Positions 16,148 to 24,642 are shown, numbered from the stretch's first letter. The stretch: 32,575 bases of DNA from Nitrososphaerota archaeon (GCA_022564515.1 JADFLH010000014.1:1-32575); one strand, 5' to 3'. Notes: generated by a model from the sequence alone, not told the origin. Translations and numbers: made by a program.

Positions 16148-16185
16148 CTAATTTTTTTGTAAAAGCACTAAAGCAAATTTAGTTT
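16135..16185. repeat. 51-bp repeat B, copy 2
   Basis: Matches 15590-15640 with two substitutions, near the T-run. Its last bases contain the final Asn codon and stop of the minus-strand gene at 16179-16526. It overlaps repeat A by 13 bases, sharing TTAAATCTTTAAT. Confidence 0.88.
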
Positions 16186-16526
16186 ACAATTACAATAATT
16201 GATGTAGGATTTGATTCATTTAAAGGATATACCACTCTTCCACTTTTTGCATCAGCTGAAGTGCAGTAAACAGTGGCTACTGTAGCTTCTTTAACGGTTA
16301 ACGTTTTGGCAACTCCTCCTTTGTTTGTTTGTAAGACTTCTATTCCACTAGCATCTGTGAAAATCATACAAGTTGCTTCCACTGGCTTGTTTGAATCATT
16401 TTTTACATGAATTGTAATTCGTTTAATCAAAGAAGCCTCTGATTCTTGTACCTCAAATAAGAGAGCAAACAAACCTGCTGCCAGAATAACTGACATTAAG
16501 ATGCCAGAAACTTTTCGACTTTTCAT
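16179..16526 (-). CDS. small secreted or single-anchor protein of unknown function
   Basis: A 115-residue protein with a hydrophobic N-terminus (about 8-25, ILMSVILAAGLFALLF) that acts as signal peptide or anchor. The outer domain has beta-strand character: RITIHVKNDSNKPVEATCMI, GGVAKTLTV, ATVATVYCTS and a C-terminal SIIVIVN strand. Two cysteines (TCMI, YCTS) could pair. It looks like a small Ig/CARDB-like beta sandwich, but I do not recognise a family. It is bounded on both sides by the 50-bp repeat A, and its stop codon lies in repeat B. An ATAAATATAC box sits just upstream of the start on the minus strand. Confidence 0.68.
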   Translation of the reverse strand: MKSRKVSGILMSVILAAGLFALLFEVQESEASLIKRITIHVKNDSNKPVEATCMIFTDASGIEVLQTNKGGVAKTLTVKEATVATVYCTSADAKSGRVVYPLNESNPTSIIVIVN

Positions 16527-16614
16527 ATAAATATACTATAATGATTAAAAATAAAATTCACTGAGTGTATTGACATATTACAGACAACTAGATTTCATAA
16601 CTAGCTAGTTTTTT

Positions 16615-16636
16615 TTGTAACATCATTTTGTTACAA
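16615..16636. repeat. 8-bp inverted repeat with 6-base loop
   Basis: TTGTAACA and TGTTACAA are perfect complements around TCATTT. It is in the gap between the 115-residue protein gene and the CPBP gene, directly after an eight-T run, so it could be a terminator of the minus-strand CPBP transcript or a regulator site. Confidence 0.5.
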
Positions 16637-16722
16637 TTGAACCATGTTTTATTCACATCAAATAGAGATTAATCCTATATTCAAGAGACAAAATTGTAGC
16701 TTAATCGTAAATTATGGGTTCT

Positions 16723-16745
16723 GGGTAATCATAGTAAGATTACCC
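16723..16745. repeat. 8-bp inverted repeat with 7-base loop
   Basis: GGGTAATC (16723-16730) pairs perfectly with GATTACCC (16738-16745); one further T-A pair extends it. It is about 65 bases past the stop of the minus-strand CPBP gene, so a stem-loop in that 3' UTR is possible. Confidence 0.5.
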
Positions 16746-16771
16746 AAGTTCTACAGAATTACCGAATTGTA

Positions 16772-16821
16772 GATTAAATTCAAAGTGATTTTTAGCTGAA
16801 AATAGTTGTTAAATCTTTAAT
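16772..16821. repeat. 50-bp direct repeat A, copy 2, overlapping CPBP stop
   Basis: Identical to 16098-16147. The final 13 bases encode the end and stop of the CPBP gene on the minus strand (…KLKI-stop). The two copies are 674 bases apart and enclose one gene and two inverted repeats. Confidence 0.9.
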
Positions 16822-17819
16822 TTTTCTTCCTTTTTGCAATAATGATTTGAAATCATTATTGCAATAGATATGATGCCTAATACCATAAACAAAATCTGAA
16901 AAGTCATTAATAGTGGATGTGAAAATGCCTCTTGAATTGGAACCATGTTAATATCGGCAATCAAATAGACATATGAAAAAATAAAATAATTTGTAGCCCA
17001 GTGAATTAAGATTGCTGGAACTAATCCGCTCCTAAAATATACCCAACCAATAATCATCCCTCCAGCCATTGCTTGTGCAAATTTCCCACTACTCCAAGGC
17101 TCACCAAACATAATGTGAGCAAATCCAAAAAACACGGCAACACCAACAATCAAACTTATGGCCTTCCATGATTCTTCTATGTTCAAGTTTTCACTAGGGT
17201 TCCATAACGATTTAAAAAAATTTCTAAAACAAATTCTTTCAGAATAAATTGCATAAAGTGGAATGCCAATTAATAAAACCCTAAACCCAATTTCTTCTGA
17301 AAGCGAGGCAACGCTTACACTGAAAAATTGAATTAAATTATTTTCAATAGTTGGGGCCTTGATACTTATGCCAACTCCTTCTTGAACATAAATGATAATT
17401 CCCGAAATTAGAATCAGTATACTAAACCACTTTATCGTTGTGATCAAATAGTTAGTTTCAATGACTGATTTTCCTTCCGCCATTGTTAAAAATAGAGTTT
17501 TAAGAAAATCTTTTTTTGGACCCAGTATTGAAATTGAAAATAAAATTACAAAAATGGCCCAAATTACAATAAATGCATCCCCAAGCTCAATGTCGAATGG
17601 TATTTCATACCCAAAATAATCATTAAAAAATTCCAAACCATTTAATGGATACTCAAAATTTATTTCTTGACCAATATCAGAATTGAAAACAATAAAGACT
17701 CCAATAGGAAAGGAAAACACCATCATGCCAAAGATGATTGAAATTAATGCAGAATATGGGATTCCTAATCCTTGTAGAACTTTGTTTGATTTTTCCAAGT
17801 TCTTTCTAGTGTAATTCAA
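16809..17819 (-). CDS. CPBP-family intramembrane metalloprotease
   Basis: A polytopic membrane protein of 336 aa with about eight hydrophobic helices. The CPBP (CAAX protease/Abi) motifs are in order: Glu175-Glu176 and Arg180 in SEEIGFR, His235 in FFGFAHIMFG, and His273 with Asn277 in IHWATN. These residues bind the metal and activate water in family members such as Rce1 and MmRce1. The substrate is unknown; prenylated or membrane-bound proteins are likely by family. It follows aIF1 with a 14-base overlap, so it is translated from the same message. The C-terminus lies inside repeat A. Confidence 0.92.
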   Translation of the reverse strand: MNYTRKNLEKSNKVLQGLGIPYSALISIIFGMMVFSFPIGVFIVFNSDIGQEINFEYPLNGLEFFNDYFGYEIPFDIELGDAFIVIWAIFVILFSISILGPKKDFLKTLFLTMAEGKSVIETNYLITTIKWFSILILISGIIIYVQEGVGISIKAPTIENNLIQFFSVSVASLSEEIGFRVLLIGIPLYAIYSERICFRNFFKSLWNPSENLNIEESWKAISLIVGVAVFFGFAHIMFGEPWSSGKFAQAMAGGMIIGWVYFRSGLVPAILIHWATNYFIFSYVYLIADINMVPIQEAFSHPLLMTFQILFMVLGIISIAIMISNHYCKKEEKLKI

Positions 17820-18114
17820 TACTTGATTCAGAAAACCCCAATTTAACTAATGATTCTTTTATGGTTTCTCTATGGTCGCCTTGAAGAAATATGTATCCAT
17901 CTTTTGCTGTACCACCACACGCATATTTGTTTTTTAATTCCTTTGCGACCCCTTGCAGATTGTTTAATTTTGGGTCTAAACCTTCAATCATAGTTCCTTT
18001 TTTCCTGAATCGCCTAGTTTCTATTCTGATAATAATCTTGGTACTATCTTTAGCAAGGTCACCACATGCGCATAAATCTTCAGGAAGGCCACATGTGTTA
18101 CAAATTACTACCAT
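17806..18114 (-). CDS. translation initiation factor aIF1 (SUI1 family)
   Basis: aIF1 binds the small ribosomal subunit and monitors start-codon choice. The 102 aa have the SUI1 core: TKIIIRIETRRFRKKGTMIEGL, then KLNNLQGVAKELKNKYACGGT and KDGYIFLQGDHRETIKESLVKLGF. The N-terminus carries a Cys cluster (CNTCGLPEDLCACGD) that is typical of archaeal SUI1 proteins and could bind zinc. The length matches the family. It is the first gene of a pair with the CPBP protease, overlapping by 14 bases. Confidence 0.96.
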   Translation of the reverse strand: MVVICNTCGLPEDLCACGDLAKDSTKIIIRIETRRFRKKGTMIEGLDPKLNNLQGVAKELKNKYACGGTAKDGYIFLQGDHRETIKESLVKLGFSESSIELH

Positions 18115-18220
18115 TCGTTCTTAGTCATTTCTATATACACACTATTAAGCTTTGTCTGTAAGAGTATGCATAATCAAATTCTAAAATGGTTTTTTTAAAA
18201 GAAGTTTGGTTGAAAGAGTG

Positions 18221-18562
18221 ATGTCAAAGGATCTTACCAAAAAAGCAGTAGAAATGCTGTTGAAAGGTGCTACATTGCTTAGTGAACCATGTCCGTACTG
18301 TAAGGGAGTAAGGGTAATGATTGATGGTAATGCATTATGTGTGAGCTGTGGTAAAGAACCAAAAAAAGATCAAAAAATTGAATTTGTTGAGGATGAAGAG
18401 ACCAGAAAATCGAAACCATCAATAATCGAAATTTTAGATAAAAAACTTGAGACTCTTTCTAAAGAGTTAGAGGGGGAATCCGACCACGAAAAACAGCAAA
18501 AAATCCTAAAATCCATAAACTCCCTCATTGAGACCATATCAAAATTAAAAAACCTACAATAA
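18221..18562 (+). CDS. SSSCA1/p27-type zinc ribbon protein
   Basis: Homologous to the Sjogren's syndrome/scleroderma autoantigen 1 family, small archaeal and eukaryotic proteins with one zinc ribbon. Starting from the ATG at 18221 the protein is 113 aa. The helix LTKKAVEMLLKGATLLSEP leads into CPYCKGVRVMIDGNALCVSC with two CxxC pairs. A charged coiled-coil tail follows (KLETLSKELEGESDHEKQQ). TTG at 18206 or GTG at 18218 could also start it; 18221 fits the family N-terminus and gives a leaderless mRNA after the A/T-rich box near 18191. It is followed by Sec61-beta 37 bases later. The biochemical role is unclear. Confidence 0.88.
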   Translation: MSKDLTKKAVEMLLKGATLLSEPCPYCKGVRVMIDGNALCVSCGKEPKKDQKIEFVEDEETRKSKPSIIEILDKKLETLSKELEGESDHEKQQKILKSINSLIETISKLKNLQ

Positions 18563-18599
18563 AGTTTTTATGTTGATCTTTTTGCTTTGAAAAATAACC

Positions 18600-18767
18600 A
18601 TGAGTAGCAAAAATAAAGGCGCACCGCTGCCGGCATCAAGCGCAGGGCTGTTGCGATTCTTTGAGGATGAAACAAAAGGTTTCAAAATCGATCCAAGAAT
18701 CGTGGTAACTATCCCAATTAGTCTAATCATAATTTCATGGCTAATGGATATTATTCTAATTCCGTAA
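18600..18767 (+). CDS. Sec61-beta subunit of preprotein translocase (55 aa)
   Basis: An ATG at 18600 opens 55 codons. The protein begins MSSKNKGAPLPASSAGLLRF, the archaeal Sec61-beta (SecG-like) signature of a basic start, small residues and SAGLxRFFEEE. FEDETKGFKIDPRIVV follows, then one C-terminal membrane helix (TIPISLIIISWLMDIILI). It binds SecYE at the translocon. Its stop is 7 bases before the DUF2070 start, and the SSSCA1 gene ends 37 bases upstream, so the three are probably one transcript. Confidence 0.92.
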   Translation: MSSKNKGAPLPASSAGLLRFFEDETKGFKIDPRIVVTIPISLIIISWLMDIILIP

Positions 18768-18774
18768 AGAAACT

Positions 18775-20517
18775 ATGACACCTTCTTCTGATTATGTATC
18801 ACGCATACATAAAAGATATTCACTTACATTAATCAACCCCTCATCATTTTACCACTCGTTAATAGCTTCTGTCATTATTGTTTTATTACTTGTAATCACA
18901 ACAAACTTTCAATACCTTCAAGACTATAACATCTTATTCGGTCTTTTTGGCGTAATTGCAGTATTACTATCAACACAATACATAGATTCTCGTTTAATCA
19001 AACACCAAGAATATTCAAAGGCAATTCACATGTCACTTTTTGGTAATGCGATATGGCTACTAGTAATACTCGTTGGATTACTATCAGTAACGATTTTCTC
19101 TAAACCCGAGACATCATTATTTTATATAACCGAAGGAATGTTCCTTTTTGCTAGCTTTAGGATAGGGCTTCTTACAACAACACTTGGCACAAGTCTAAGA
19201 AAAGCTTGGTTAATTTGCTTCATTCAACCATTGGCAATGTTTTTGGTATTGATTCCTCAAAATATGTGGGTGTCTACTCTAGCCGATCCAGAAACATTAG
19301 TCTATGGTTTTACCTTTTTAATTATCGCATCAGCATGGTCTGTTTTAACTGACAAGGCCGGTAGACCAGGTGTAAAAAGCACACACAAAGTTATACAAGC
19401 CTATCTTGCGTCTATTGGGGGAAAGAATTTATCTGAAGTAGAAACAATGATTGCGGAAAGCTCAAAACCATCCAATGTTTCTACTTCACAGATTAGATTC
19501 AGCTCGTATGATAAAGAAACTGACTTTAGATTAATTTTGCCAGATATACACCCAGGTCCATATCATCCTGTGGGCGGTAGTAACATCCCATATCTAATCT
19601 ACAAAAAAATGAATTCGTCAGCAATGGTGTTGCATAGTGTTTCAGATCATTCTCTTAACTTGCCTTCACAACAAGAAGTTGATAATTATCTGATGAGTTT
19701 AGTCGATAGTACTGTTTTTCAAGAAGGGTTGAGCTGTACTGAGCCGGTTGTGGTTCAGATAAACAAGGCAAGAGTAACGGGAATGCTATTTGGTAAAATT
19801 TCACTTTTGTTTTTATCATTATCCCCACATGGTATGGAAGATCTCCCAAGTTACATCAAAAAGGAAATTGAACAATTTTCAAAAAATCGAAAGTTTGAGA
19901 GAGTAATGGTCGTTGATTGCCACAATGCGATGGGAAGAGAGATTTCCAAAATTGATTCAGAAGATATGATAAAAGCCGCAAAATCATGTCTTGATTCTTT
20001 AATTGCAAAGAAACACTATCAATTTGTATTTGGTTATGCCAACTCTGATGAAATGAATTTGAGCACTCCAGATCTAGGATTAGGCGGATTAGGTGTTTTA
20101 TGTTTGAAAATTAATGAGAAAAAATATTTTCTTGCTTGGGCAGATGCAAACAACTTGGAAAATGGTGTGAGAGAACATGTGGTAAATCATTTCTCCAAAA
20201 ATGGATACACTCTATTAGAAATTTGTACTTCTGACACTCATTACACACAAACAAAGGTCAGAACACGAATGGGTTATTATCAATTCGGCGTTCTTACAAA
20301 GATACAAAAGATTGCTGATTGGTATTTGAAATTAGCAAAAATAGCAGAAAAGAACATGACTCCTGCAAAATTTGAAATTTTAGAAAAAGAATCCAATGTA
20401 AGAATTATGGGCCCAACAATTATACAAAATTATTCTACTGCACTTGACAAGTCAATGAAAATCTCAAAAGGGTTTATGATTGGAAGCTTTATTTTATTTA
20501 TAATTAGTATGATTTGA
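18775..20517 (+). CDS. DUF2070 family membrane protein
   Basis: An archaeal-specific protein of 580 aa. The first 195 residues hold about six membrane helices. The large C-terminal part is soluble and rich in conserved His/Asp motifs: LPDIHPGPYHPVGGSNIPY, SDHSLNLPSQ, LSLSPHGMEDLPSY, VVDCHNAMG, and ICTSDTHYTQT. The motif set suggests a metal-dependent enzyme, but no reaction is established that I know of. It starts 7 bases after the Sec61-beta stop. Its 3' end overlaps the convergent nuclease gene by 14 bases. The family call is firm, the function unknown. Confidence 0.9.
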   Translation: MTPSSDYVSRIHKRYSLTLINPSSFYHSLIASVIIVLLLVITTNFQYLQDYNILFGLFGVIAVLLSTQYIDSRLIKHQEYSKAIHMSLFGNAIWLLVILVGLLSVTIFSKPETSLFYITEGMFLFASFRIGLLTTTLGTSLRKAWLICFIQPLAMFLVLIPQNMWVSTLADPETLVYGFTFLIIASAWSVLTDKAGRPGVKSTHKVIQAYLASIGGKNLSEVETMIAESSKPSNVSTSQIRFSSYDKETDFRLILPDIHPGPYHPVGGSNIPYLIYKKMNSSAMVLHSVSDHSLNLPSQQEVDNYLMSLVDSTVFQEGLSCTEPVVVQINKARVTGMLFGKISLLFLSLSPHGMEDLPSYIKKEIEQFSKNRKFERVMVVDCHNAMGREISKIDSEDMIKAAKSCLDSLIAKKHYQFVFGYANSDEMNLSTPDLGLGGLGVLCLKINEKKYFLAWADANNLENGVREHVVNHFSKNGYTLLEICTSDTHYTQTKVRTRMGYYQFGVLTKIQKIADWYLKLAKIAEKNMTPAKFEILEKESNVRIMGPTIIQNYSTALDKSMKISKGFMIGSFILFIISMI

Positions 20518-21136
20518 TTGTTTTAAGTTCATCAAGATTTCCATAAAATTCATCCACAAATGAAGAAAATTTTTGGATTGGGACTATTGGTACTTTTTTT
20601 ATAAAATCCACCTTTTCTTGATATAAGGTCACAATTGTTGGAATTGCGATGCTGTCCTTTGTATGAGAGATATACCGTTTTGTTCGTTCAATCTGCTTGT
20701 CAACTGCTGTTTGAAGTGACGAAATACTTGTTCTTTTCCAATGTTTACAATCAATCACTATAGATACCCCCATCTTTGTGCCTACCACATCTATTTCCCT
20801 TCTGGGATTTTTTAAAATCAAATTTCTTATTGTCTCAAAGCCCTTAGATTCTAACATGCCTGAAACAAGGCTTTCAAAATCCTTCCAATTTATTTGAGCG
20901 GAAACCTCATCAATGGCAGCTCCTCTTTGCAAAACTAAAAGTGCTGACTTGAGTTTATCGCTTGAATTAAAATTAAATGAGTTTCTTTTCTTTATCCCAA
21001 TTCCATTTTTAATTAATTCATCAAGAATTTTTTCTGCAGTTGATAGATCAGTCTCAGCTACGTGGGCATAATCTTTAATTGAAATTCTGCCTGGAATTAT
21101 ACCGTTTAGCCCTTGGATGAAAGGTTTAAAGAACAA
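20504..21136 (-). CDS. HTH domain fused to PD-(D/E)xK nuclease (Mrr-like)
   Basis: A 210-residue protein. The N-terminus (about 15-60) looks like a winged helix (ISIKDYAHVAETDLSTAEK, LIKNGIGIKKRNSF). The nuclease-fold domain spans about 80-190: WKDFESLVSGMLESKGF (helix with Glu88), REIDVVGTKMG with Asp116, then VIDCKHWK with Asp129 and Lys131, and a conserved helix LQTAVDKQIERTKRY. This matches archaeal restriction-endonuclease-like proteins of the Mrr/HJR kind. There is no methyltransferase partner nearby, so a repair or DNA-processing role is as likely as restriction. Its end overlaps DUF2070 by 14 bases. Confidence 0.82.
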   Translation of the reverse strand: MFFKPFIQGLNGIIPGRISIKDYAHVAETDLSTAEKILDELIKNGIGIKKRNSFNFNSSDKLKSALLVLQRGAAIDEVSAQINWKDFESLVSGMLESKGFETIRNLILKNPRREIDVVGTKMGVSIVIDCKHWKRTSISSLQTAVDKQIERTKRYISHTKDSIAIPTIVTLYQEKVDFIKKVPIVPIQKFSSFVDEFYGNLDELKTIKSY

Positions 21137-21233
21137 TACAAGAATTTTATTTTTATTTTTATTTTAATGTTAATCAAAGATGAAATTCTCGCTAATTGAT
21201 GACCTTTAATTATATCTGTATGAAACAAATTTC

Positions 21234-23732
21234 ATGAAACTATTGCTAGTCTGTCTACTAGCAATCATATTAGGAATTTCTAGTATCGATTCAGCTTTTG
21301 CAGACAAGGGTTCATTTGTTAATGAAATTAAATTCATTCAATATCTTGATGAGAATACTGCTTTAGAAGAAGTAAGAAACGGTAATTTGGATATGTATTA
21401 TTATAGAATTTCTTCAGATAGGATTAAAACTTCTTTATCAAGAGAAGGACTTCAAGTTTTCGAGTCAACTGGCGGTTCATATAGTATACTTGTAAATCCT
21501 GCAGAATCAGAAAAATTTAATCCCTTTTCGATCAAACAAGTACGTTTTGCGCTAAACTATCTCTTTGATAGAAAATTTATTGTAAATGAATTAATGGGCG
21601 GGTATGGTGCAGAAATGATTTCATATTATGGCCCACATGATCCTGAATACATGTCCATACTGAATCAATTGGAATCATTTCATTTTAGATATAATCCAAC
21701 ACTAGCTGATTCCATGATTTCAGAAGCACTTGTTGATTATGGAGCTGTAAAAAGGAATGGTATTTGGACAGCTGATGATGAACCTATTGAACTAACAATT
21801 CTCATACGAAGCGATGATCCTGTGAGAAAATCAATCGGTGAAATTCTTTCATCGGAACTCCAAAAAATTGGATTCAAGATAAACAAAGACTATGGAGATT
21901 TAAACAAAGCATTTGTTGTTGTTTATGGTTCTGACCCAGCTGACCTCAAATGGAGTCTTTACACTGAGGGTTGGGCACAGTCTGCGTTTGTACGATATGA
22001 TTCTATTGGCCTCAGCCAGATGTATGCTCCTTGGTTTTCAAGCATGCCTGGATTTAACGATCCTACCTATTGGAATTACAAAAATGATTTTCTTGATTTG
22101 CTTACTCAAAAAATCTATACTGGTGATTTTACTTCTGCTGAAGAAAGAATTGGTCTCATCCAACAAGCCATTGTTGAGGGATTAAATGAATCGGTGAGGA
22201 TTTTTCTTGCCAGTAAAATAGATCAATATGTTGTAAATGAAAAAGTTGAAGGTGTGATCAATGACTTTGGAGCAGGAGTTCCTACCAGATTTACTCCAAT
22301 AAATTCAAGGAGTGATGACGACACTCTTGTAATTGGAGTCAAACAAATCTATCAAGGGGCTTGGAATCCCATTATGGGATTAAGTGATAGTTATAGCAGA
22401 CATATATGGGGAGTTATTTCTGATCCAGGTGTTTTCAAACATCCATACAATGGATTAACGATTCCAATCAGGACTACATGGAATGTAGAAACAGAAGGAC
22501 CAGAAGGCAGAATTAATTTGCCAGATGATGTCATTATCTGGGATCCTTCTCAACAAAAATGGAAAAATGTTCAAGAAGGAACTCAATCTATTAGCAAAGT
22601 AACGTTTGATCTTTCCTTTAGCAACTGGCATCACGGGGAAAAAATGGACATGAATGATATCCTTTATTCTCTTTATTTCACATATGAATGGGGTACAGTT
22701 TCTGGAGAAGATGATAAGACGTTTGATACAGAGTATACTCCAAGAGCTAGCCAAGTGGTAAATACACTAATTGGTGTAAAACCAATTGATGATGATATCA
22801 TAGAGGTCTATGTAGATTATTGGCATTTTGATGAATCTGAAATAGCCGATTGGGCTTCTGTGTGGAGTGTAATGCCATGGGAATTAATTTCTGCAATGGA
22901 ACAAGCAGTTATTGATGGAAAAGTTTCATTTTCACGCTCAGGAGCAACAAGCAAGAATGTTAACTGGCTCTCTTTAATAGTTCCAAACGATGCAAAAATC
23001 ATCCAAGAATATCTTTTAGAATTTCAAAATTCAGATTATGTTCCATTTGCTCTAAAAACTTTTGAAACAGATTCAAATTATTATGATTCCAGATACGAGG
23101 CTGCGATAAATTGGATTAAAGAAAACAATCATGCAATAATTAGTAATGGCCCTTTTATACTCGATGGATATTCCCCAGAATCTCGTACTATCACCATCAA
23201 GGCGTTTTCAGATCCGACCTATCCAATTGACATGGGAACTTGGTCAGAATTTGAGAGTGTCAGATTTCCTCAAATTATTGATATAGGGTTGCCTGAGATC
23301 GTTATAAAAGGTAAAAAACTAACGATTCAGCTCACAACCAAAGATTCTTCAAATATACAATACTTTCTTATAAATTCTGAAGGAAAGTTGGTGGGCACAG
23401 GAATTGAACAAGTAAAAGATGATCAAATCATTTTTTCTTTACCTGAAGAGCAAACAGATCAATTATTGATTGGTGCCAACGATCTTAAAATATTTGCAAT
23501 GTCAGATTCTGTTTTAAAGCCTGACATTTTTAGTACAAGCATTCTGGTAGTTGATAATCCATATCAAGCTTTACCAGAACCAAAACTTTCTGAATCGGAT
23601 CAACGTACAGTGTCCGATAACAATTATGGATATCTCGCAATAATGGTCGGTGCCATCATACTTGGAATAATTTTGTATGTTAAAGCTAAAAAAAATTCAA
23701 GAAGAAAGGCAAAGTCTATTTTGTTCCTATAA
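21234..23732 (+). CDS. membrane-anchored ABC-type solute-binding protein (family 5)
   Basis: An 832-residue SBP_bac_5-like protein. It has a signal peptide (1-23, ending DSAFADKG). The first lobe includes NEIKFIQYLDENTALEEVRN and NPFSIKQVRFALNYLFDR, a segment typical of the dipeptide/oligopeptide-binding family. The second half has FDLSFSNWHHGEKMDMNDILY, again family-typical. A short beta domain follows (about 700-780), then a stalk and one TM helix near 799-816 with a basic tail (KAKKNSRRK). No ABC permease or ATPase gene is nearby. It overlaps the convergent methyltransferase gene by 17 bases. The ligand is unknown. Confidence 0.87.
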   Translation: MKLLLVCLLAIILGISSIDSAFADKGSFVNEIKFIQYLDENTALEEVRNGNLDMYYYRISSDRIKTSLSREGLQVFESTGGSYSILVNPAESEKFNPFSIKQVRFALNYLFDRKFIVNELMGGYGAEMISYYGPHDPEYMSILNQLESFHFRYNPTLADSMISEALVDYGAVKRNGIWTADDEPIELTILIRSDDPVRKSIGEILSSELQKIGFKINKDYGDLNKAFVVVYGSDPADLKWSLYTEGWAQSAFVRYDSIGLSQMYAPWFSSMPGFNDPTYWNYKNDFLDLLTQKIYTGDFTSAEERIGLIQQAIVEGLNESVRIFLASKIDQYVVNEKVEGVINDFGAGVPTRFTPINSRSDDDTLVIGVKQIYQGAWNPIMGLSDSYSRHIWGVISDPGVFKHPYNGLTIPIRTTWNVETEGPEGRINLPDDVIIWDPSQQKWKNVQEGTQSISKVTFDLSFSNWHHGEKMDMNDILYSLYFTYEWGTVSGEDDKTFDTEYTPRASQVVNTLIGVKPIDDDIIEVYVDYWHFDESEIADWASVWSVMPWELISAMEQAVIDGKVSFSRSGATSKNVNWLSLIVPNDAKIIQEYLLEFQNSDYVPFALKTFETDSNYYDSRYEAAINWIKENNHAIISNGPFILDGYSPESRTITIKAFSDPTYPIDMGTWSEFESVRFPQIIDIGLPEIVIKGKKLTIQLTTKDSSNIQYFLINSEGKLVGTGIEQVKDDQIIFSLPEEQTDQLLIGANDLKIFAMSDSVLKPDIFSTSILVVDNPYQALPEPKLSESDQRTVSDNNYGYLAIMVGAIILGIILYVKAKKNSRRKAKSILFL

Positions 23733-24375
23733 TAAACAAAGTCCCAAATTCTCTTTTCCATTTTTTTCTATTTTTAGGATCTTTAATTTGCCTAGTTTTT
23801 GTTTTAAAACCATGAGCTTTGAATAATTCTCTCCATTCTGTTTTTGATTTCAAATGCATCGGAATTTTCATTTGAATAGACCATCTTGCAGTTGCTTTAT
23901 TTTCTTTGTAAAAATCAGTTCCACAAAAAAATTGTCCCCCGGATTTTAAGAGTTTGTATACTTTTGATAGTGCCAGATCTAATGATTCTAAGTAATAGAT
24001 TGACTCCATTGAAAAAATAAAATCAAATTTTCCTTTATAATTCCATGATTGAATGTCTGCTTGAAAATATTGTTCTTTGGGAAATTTTTTCTTTGAACGA
24101 GAGTTTTTTATCATGTTTTTACTTTTGTCTATCCCAACAGCTTTTTTACATGATTTCTTTTCAGCAATTTTTCTAACGACCCAACCATTTCCACATCCAA
24201 TATCAAGAAACGAGAAAGATTTTTCAAATGAAATTGATTTTAAAAATTTTAGAACTGTTTTTGCATGTTCTTTTTCCATTAATTCGTCTTTTCCAATTAA
24301 TGCCCATTTGTCAAATGTTTCCTTAACTTTATCCATGGCAAATTTTTCACTTTTTTCAATTTTAGATCTTTTCAC
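23716..24375 (-). CDS. class I SAM-dependent methyltransferase
   Basis: A 219-residue Rossmann-fold methyltransferase. Motif I is FLDIGCGNGW (56-65) and is followed by AVGIDKSKNMI (79-89), where Asp contacts the ribose of SAM. Motif II/IV is KFDFIFSMESIYYL, and LLKSGGQFFCGTD is the post-motif strand. The C-terminal part is very basic (KTKTRQIKDPKNRKKWKREF), which could suggest an RNA or other acidic partner; the substrate is unknown. It converges on the solute-binding protein gene. Confidence 0.87.
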   Translation of the reverse strand: MKRSKIEKSEKFAMDKVKETFDKWALIGKDELMEKEHAKTVLKFLKSISFEKSFSFLDIGCGNGWVVRKIAEKKSCKKAVGIDKSKNMIKNSRSKKKFPKEQYFQADIQSWNYKGKFDFIFSMESIYYLESLDLALSKVYKLLKSGGQFFCGTDFYKENKATARWSIQMKIPMHLKSKTEWRELFKAHGFKTKTRQIKDPKNRKKWKREFGTLFIIGTK

Positions 24376-24444
24376 TGAGCTTTGATATGAACAACTTGTA
24401 CGTTTTATTTATATTCAAATTTTGAAACGCCTTATTGAAAAGAA

Positions 24445-24642
24445 TTGCCCAATGAATTATGCAGAATTTGTGGCGGAGTGTTGGTAAATTGTTCTCAATG
24501 TGCTGAATGTAAGGAAGTAATTAGCATGATTTGTCAAAAGTGTGGTAGAAGGACAGGGGAACAGTTCCATGATTATTGTATGTATAATGTAAATTGTATT
24601 CAGATGACCACGGACCAAAAAATCAAGGTTATGACAGCTTGA
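24445..24642 (+). CDS. small Cys-rich zinc-binding protein (65 aa)
   Basis: A TTG at 24445 begins a 65-residue frame. It carries CRICGG, CSQCAEC, CQKCGRRTG and DYC, so at least seven cysteines in zinc-knuckle spacing plus a His. The first CxxC starts six residues from the start, so a later start would lose it. A TTTATATT box at 24407-24414 lies about 26 bases before a likely start site near 24436, supporting this start. The function is unknown. It precedes a very large surface protein gene by 105 bases. Confidence 0.68.
   Translation: MPNELCRICGGVLVNCSQCAECKEVISMICQKCGRRTGEQFHDYCMYNVNCIQMTTDQKIKVMTA

Noticed and set aside
20504-24375. Restriction-modification pair (PD-DxK nuclease and methyltransferase)
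   Set aside because: The genes are 2.6 kb apart, separated by a solute-binding protein on the other strand, and the methyltransferase lacks DNA-methylase motifs such as NPPY or DPPY.
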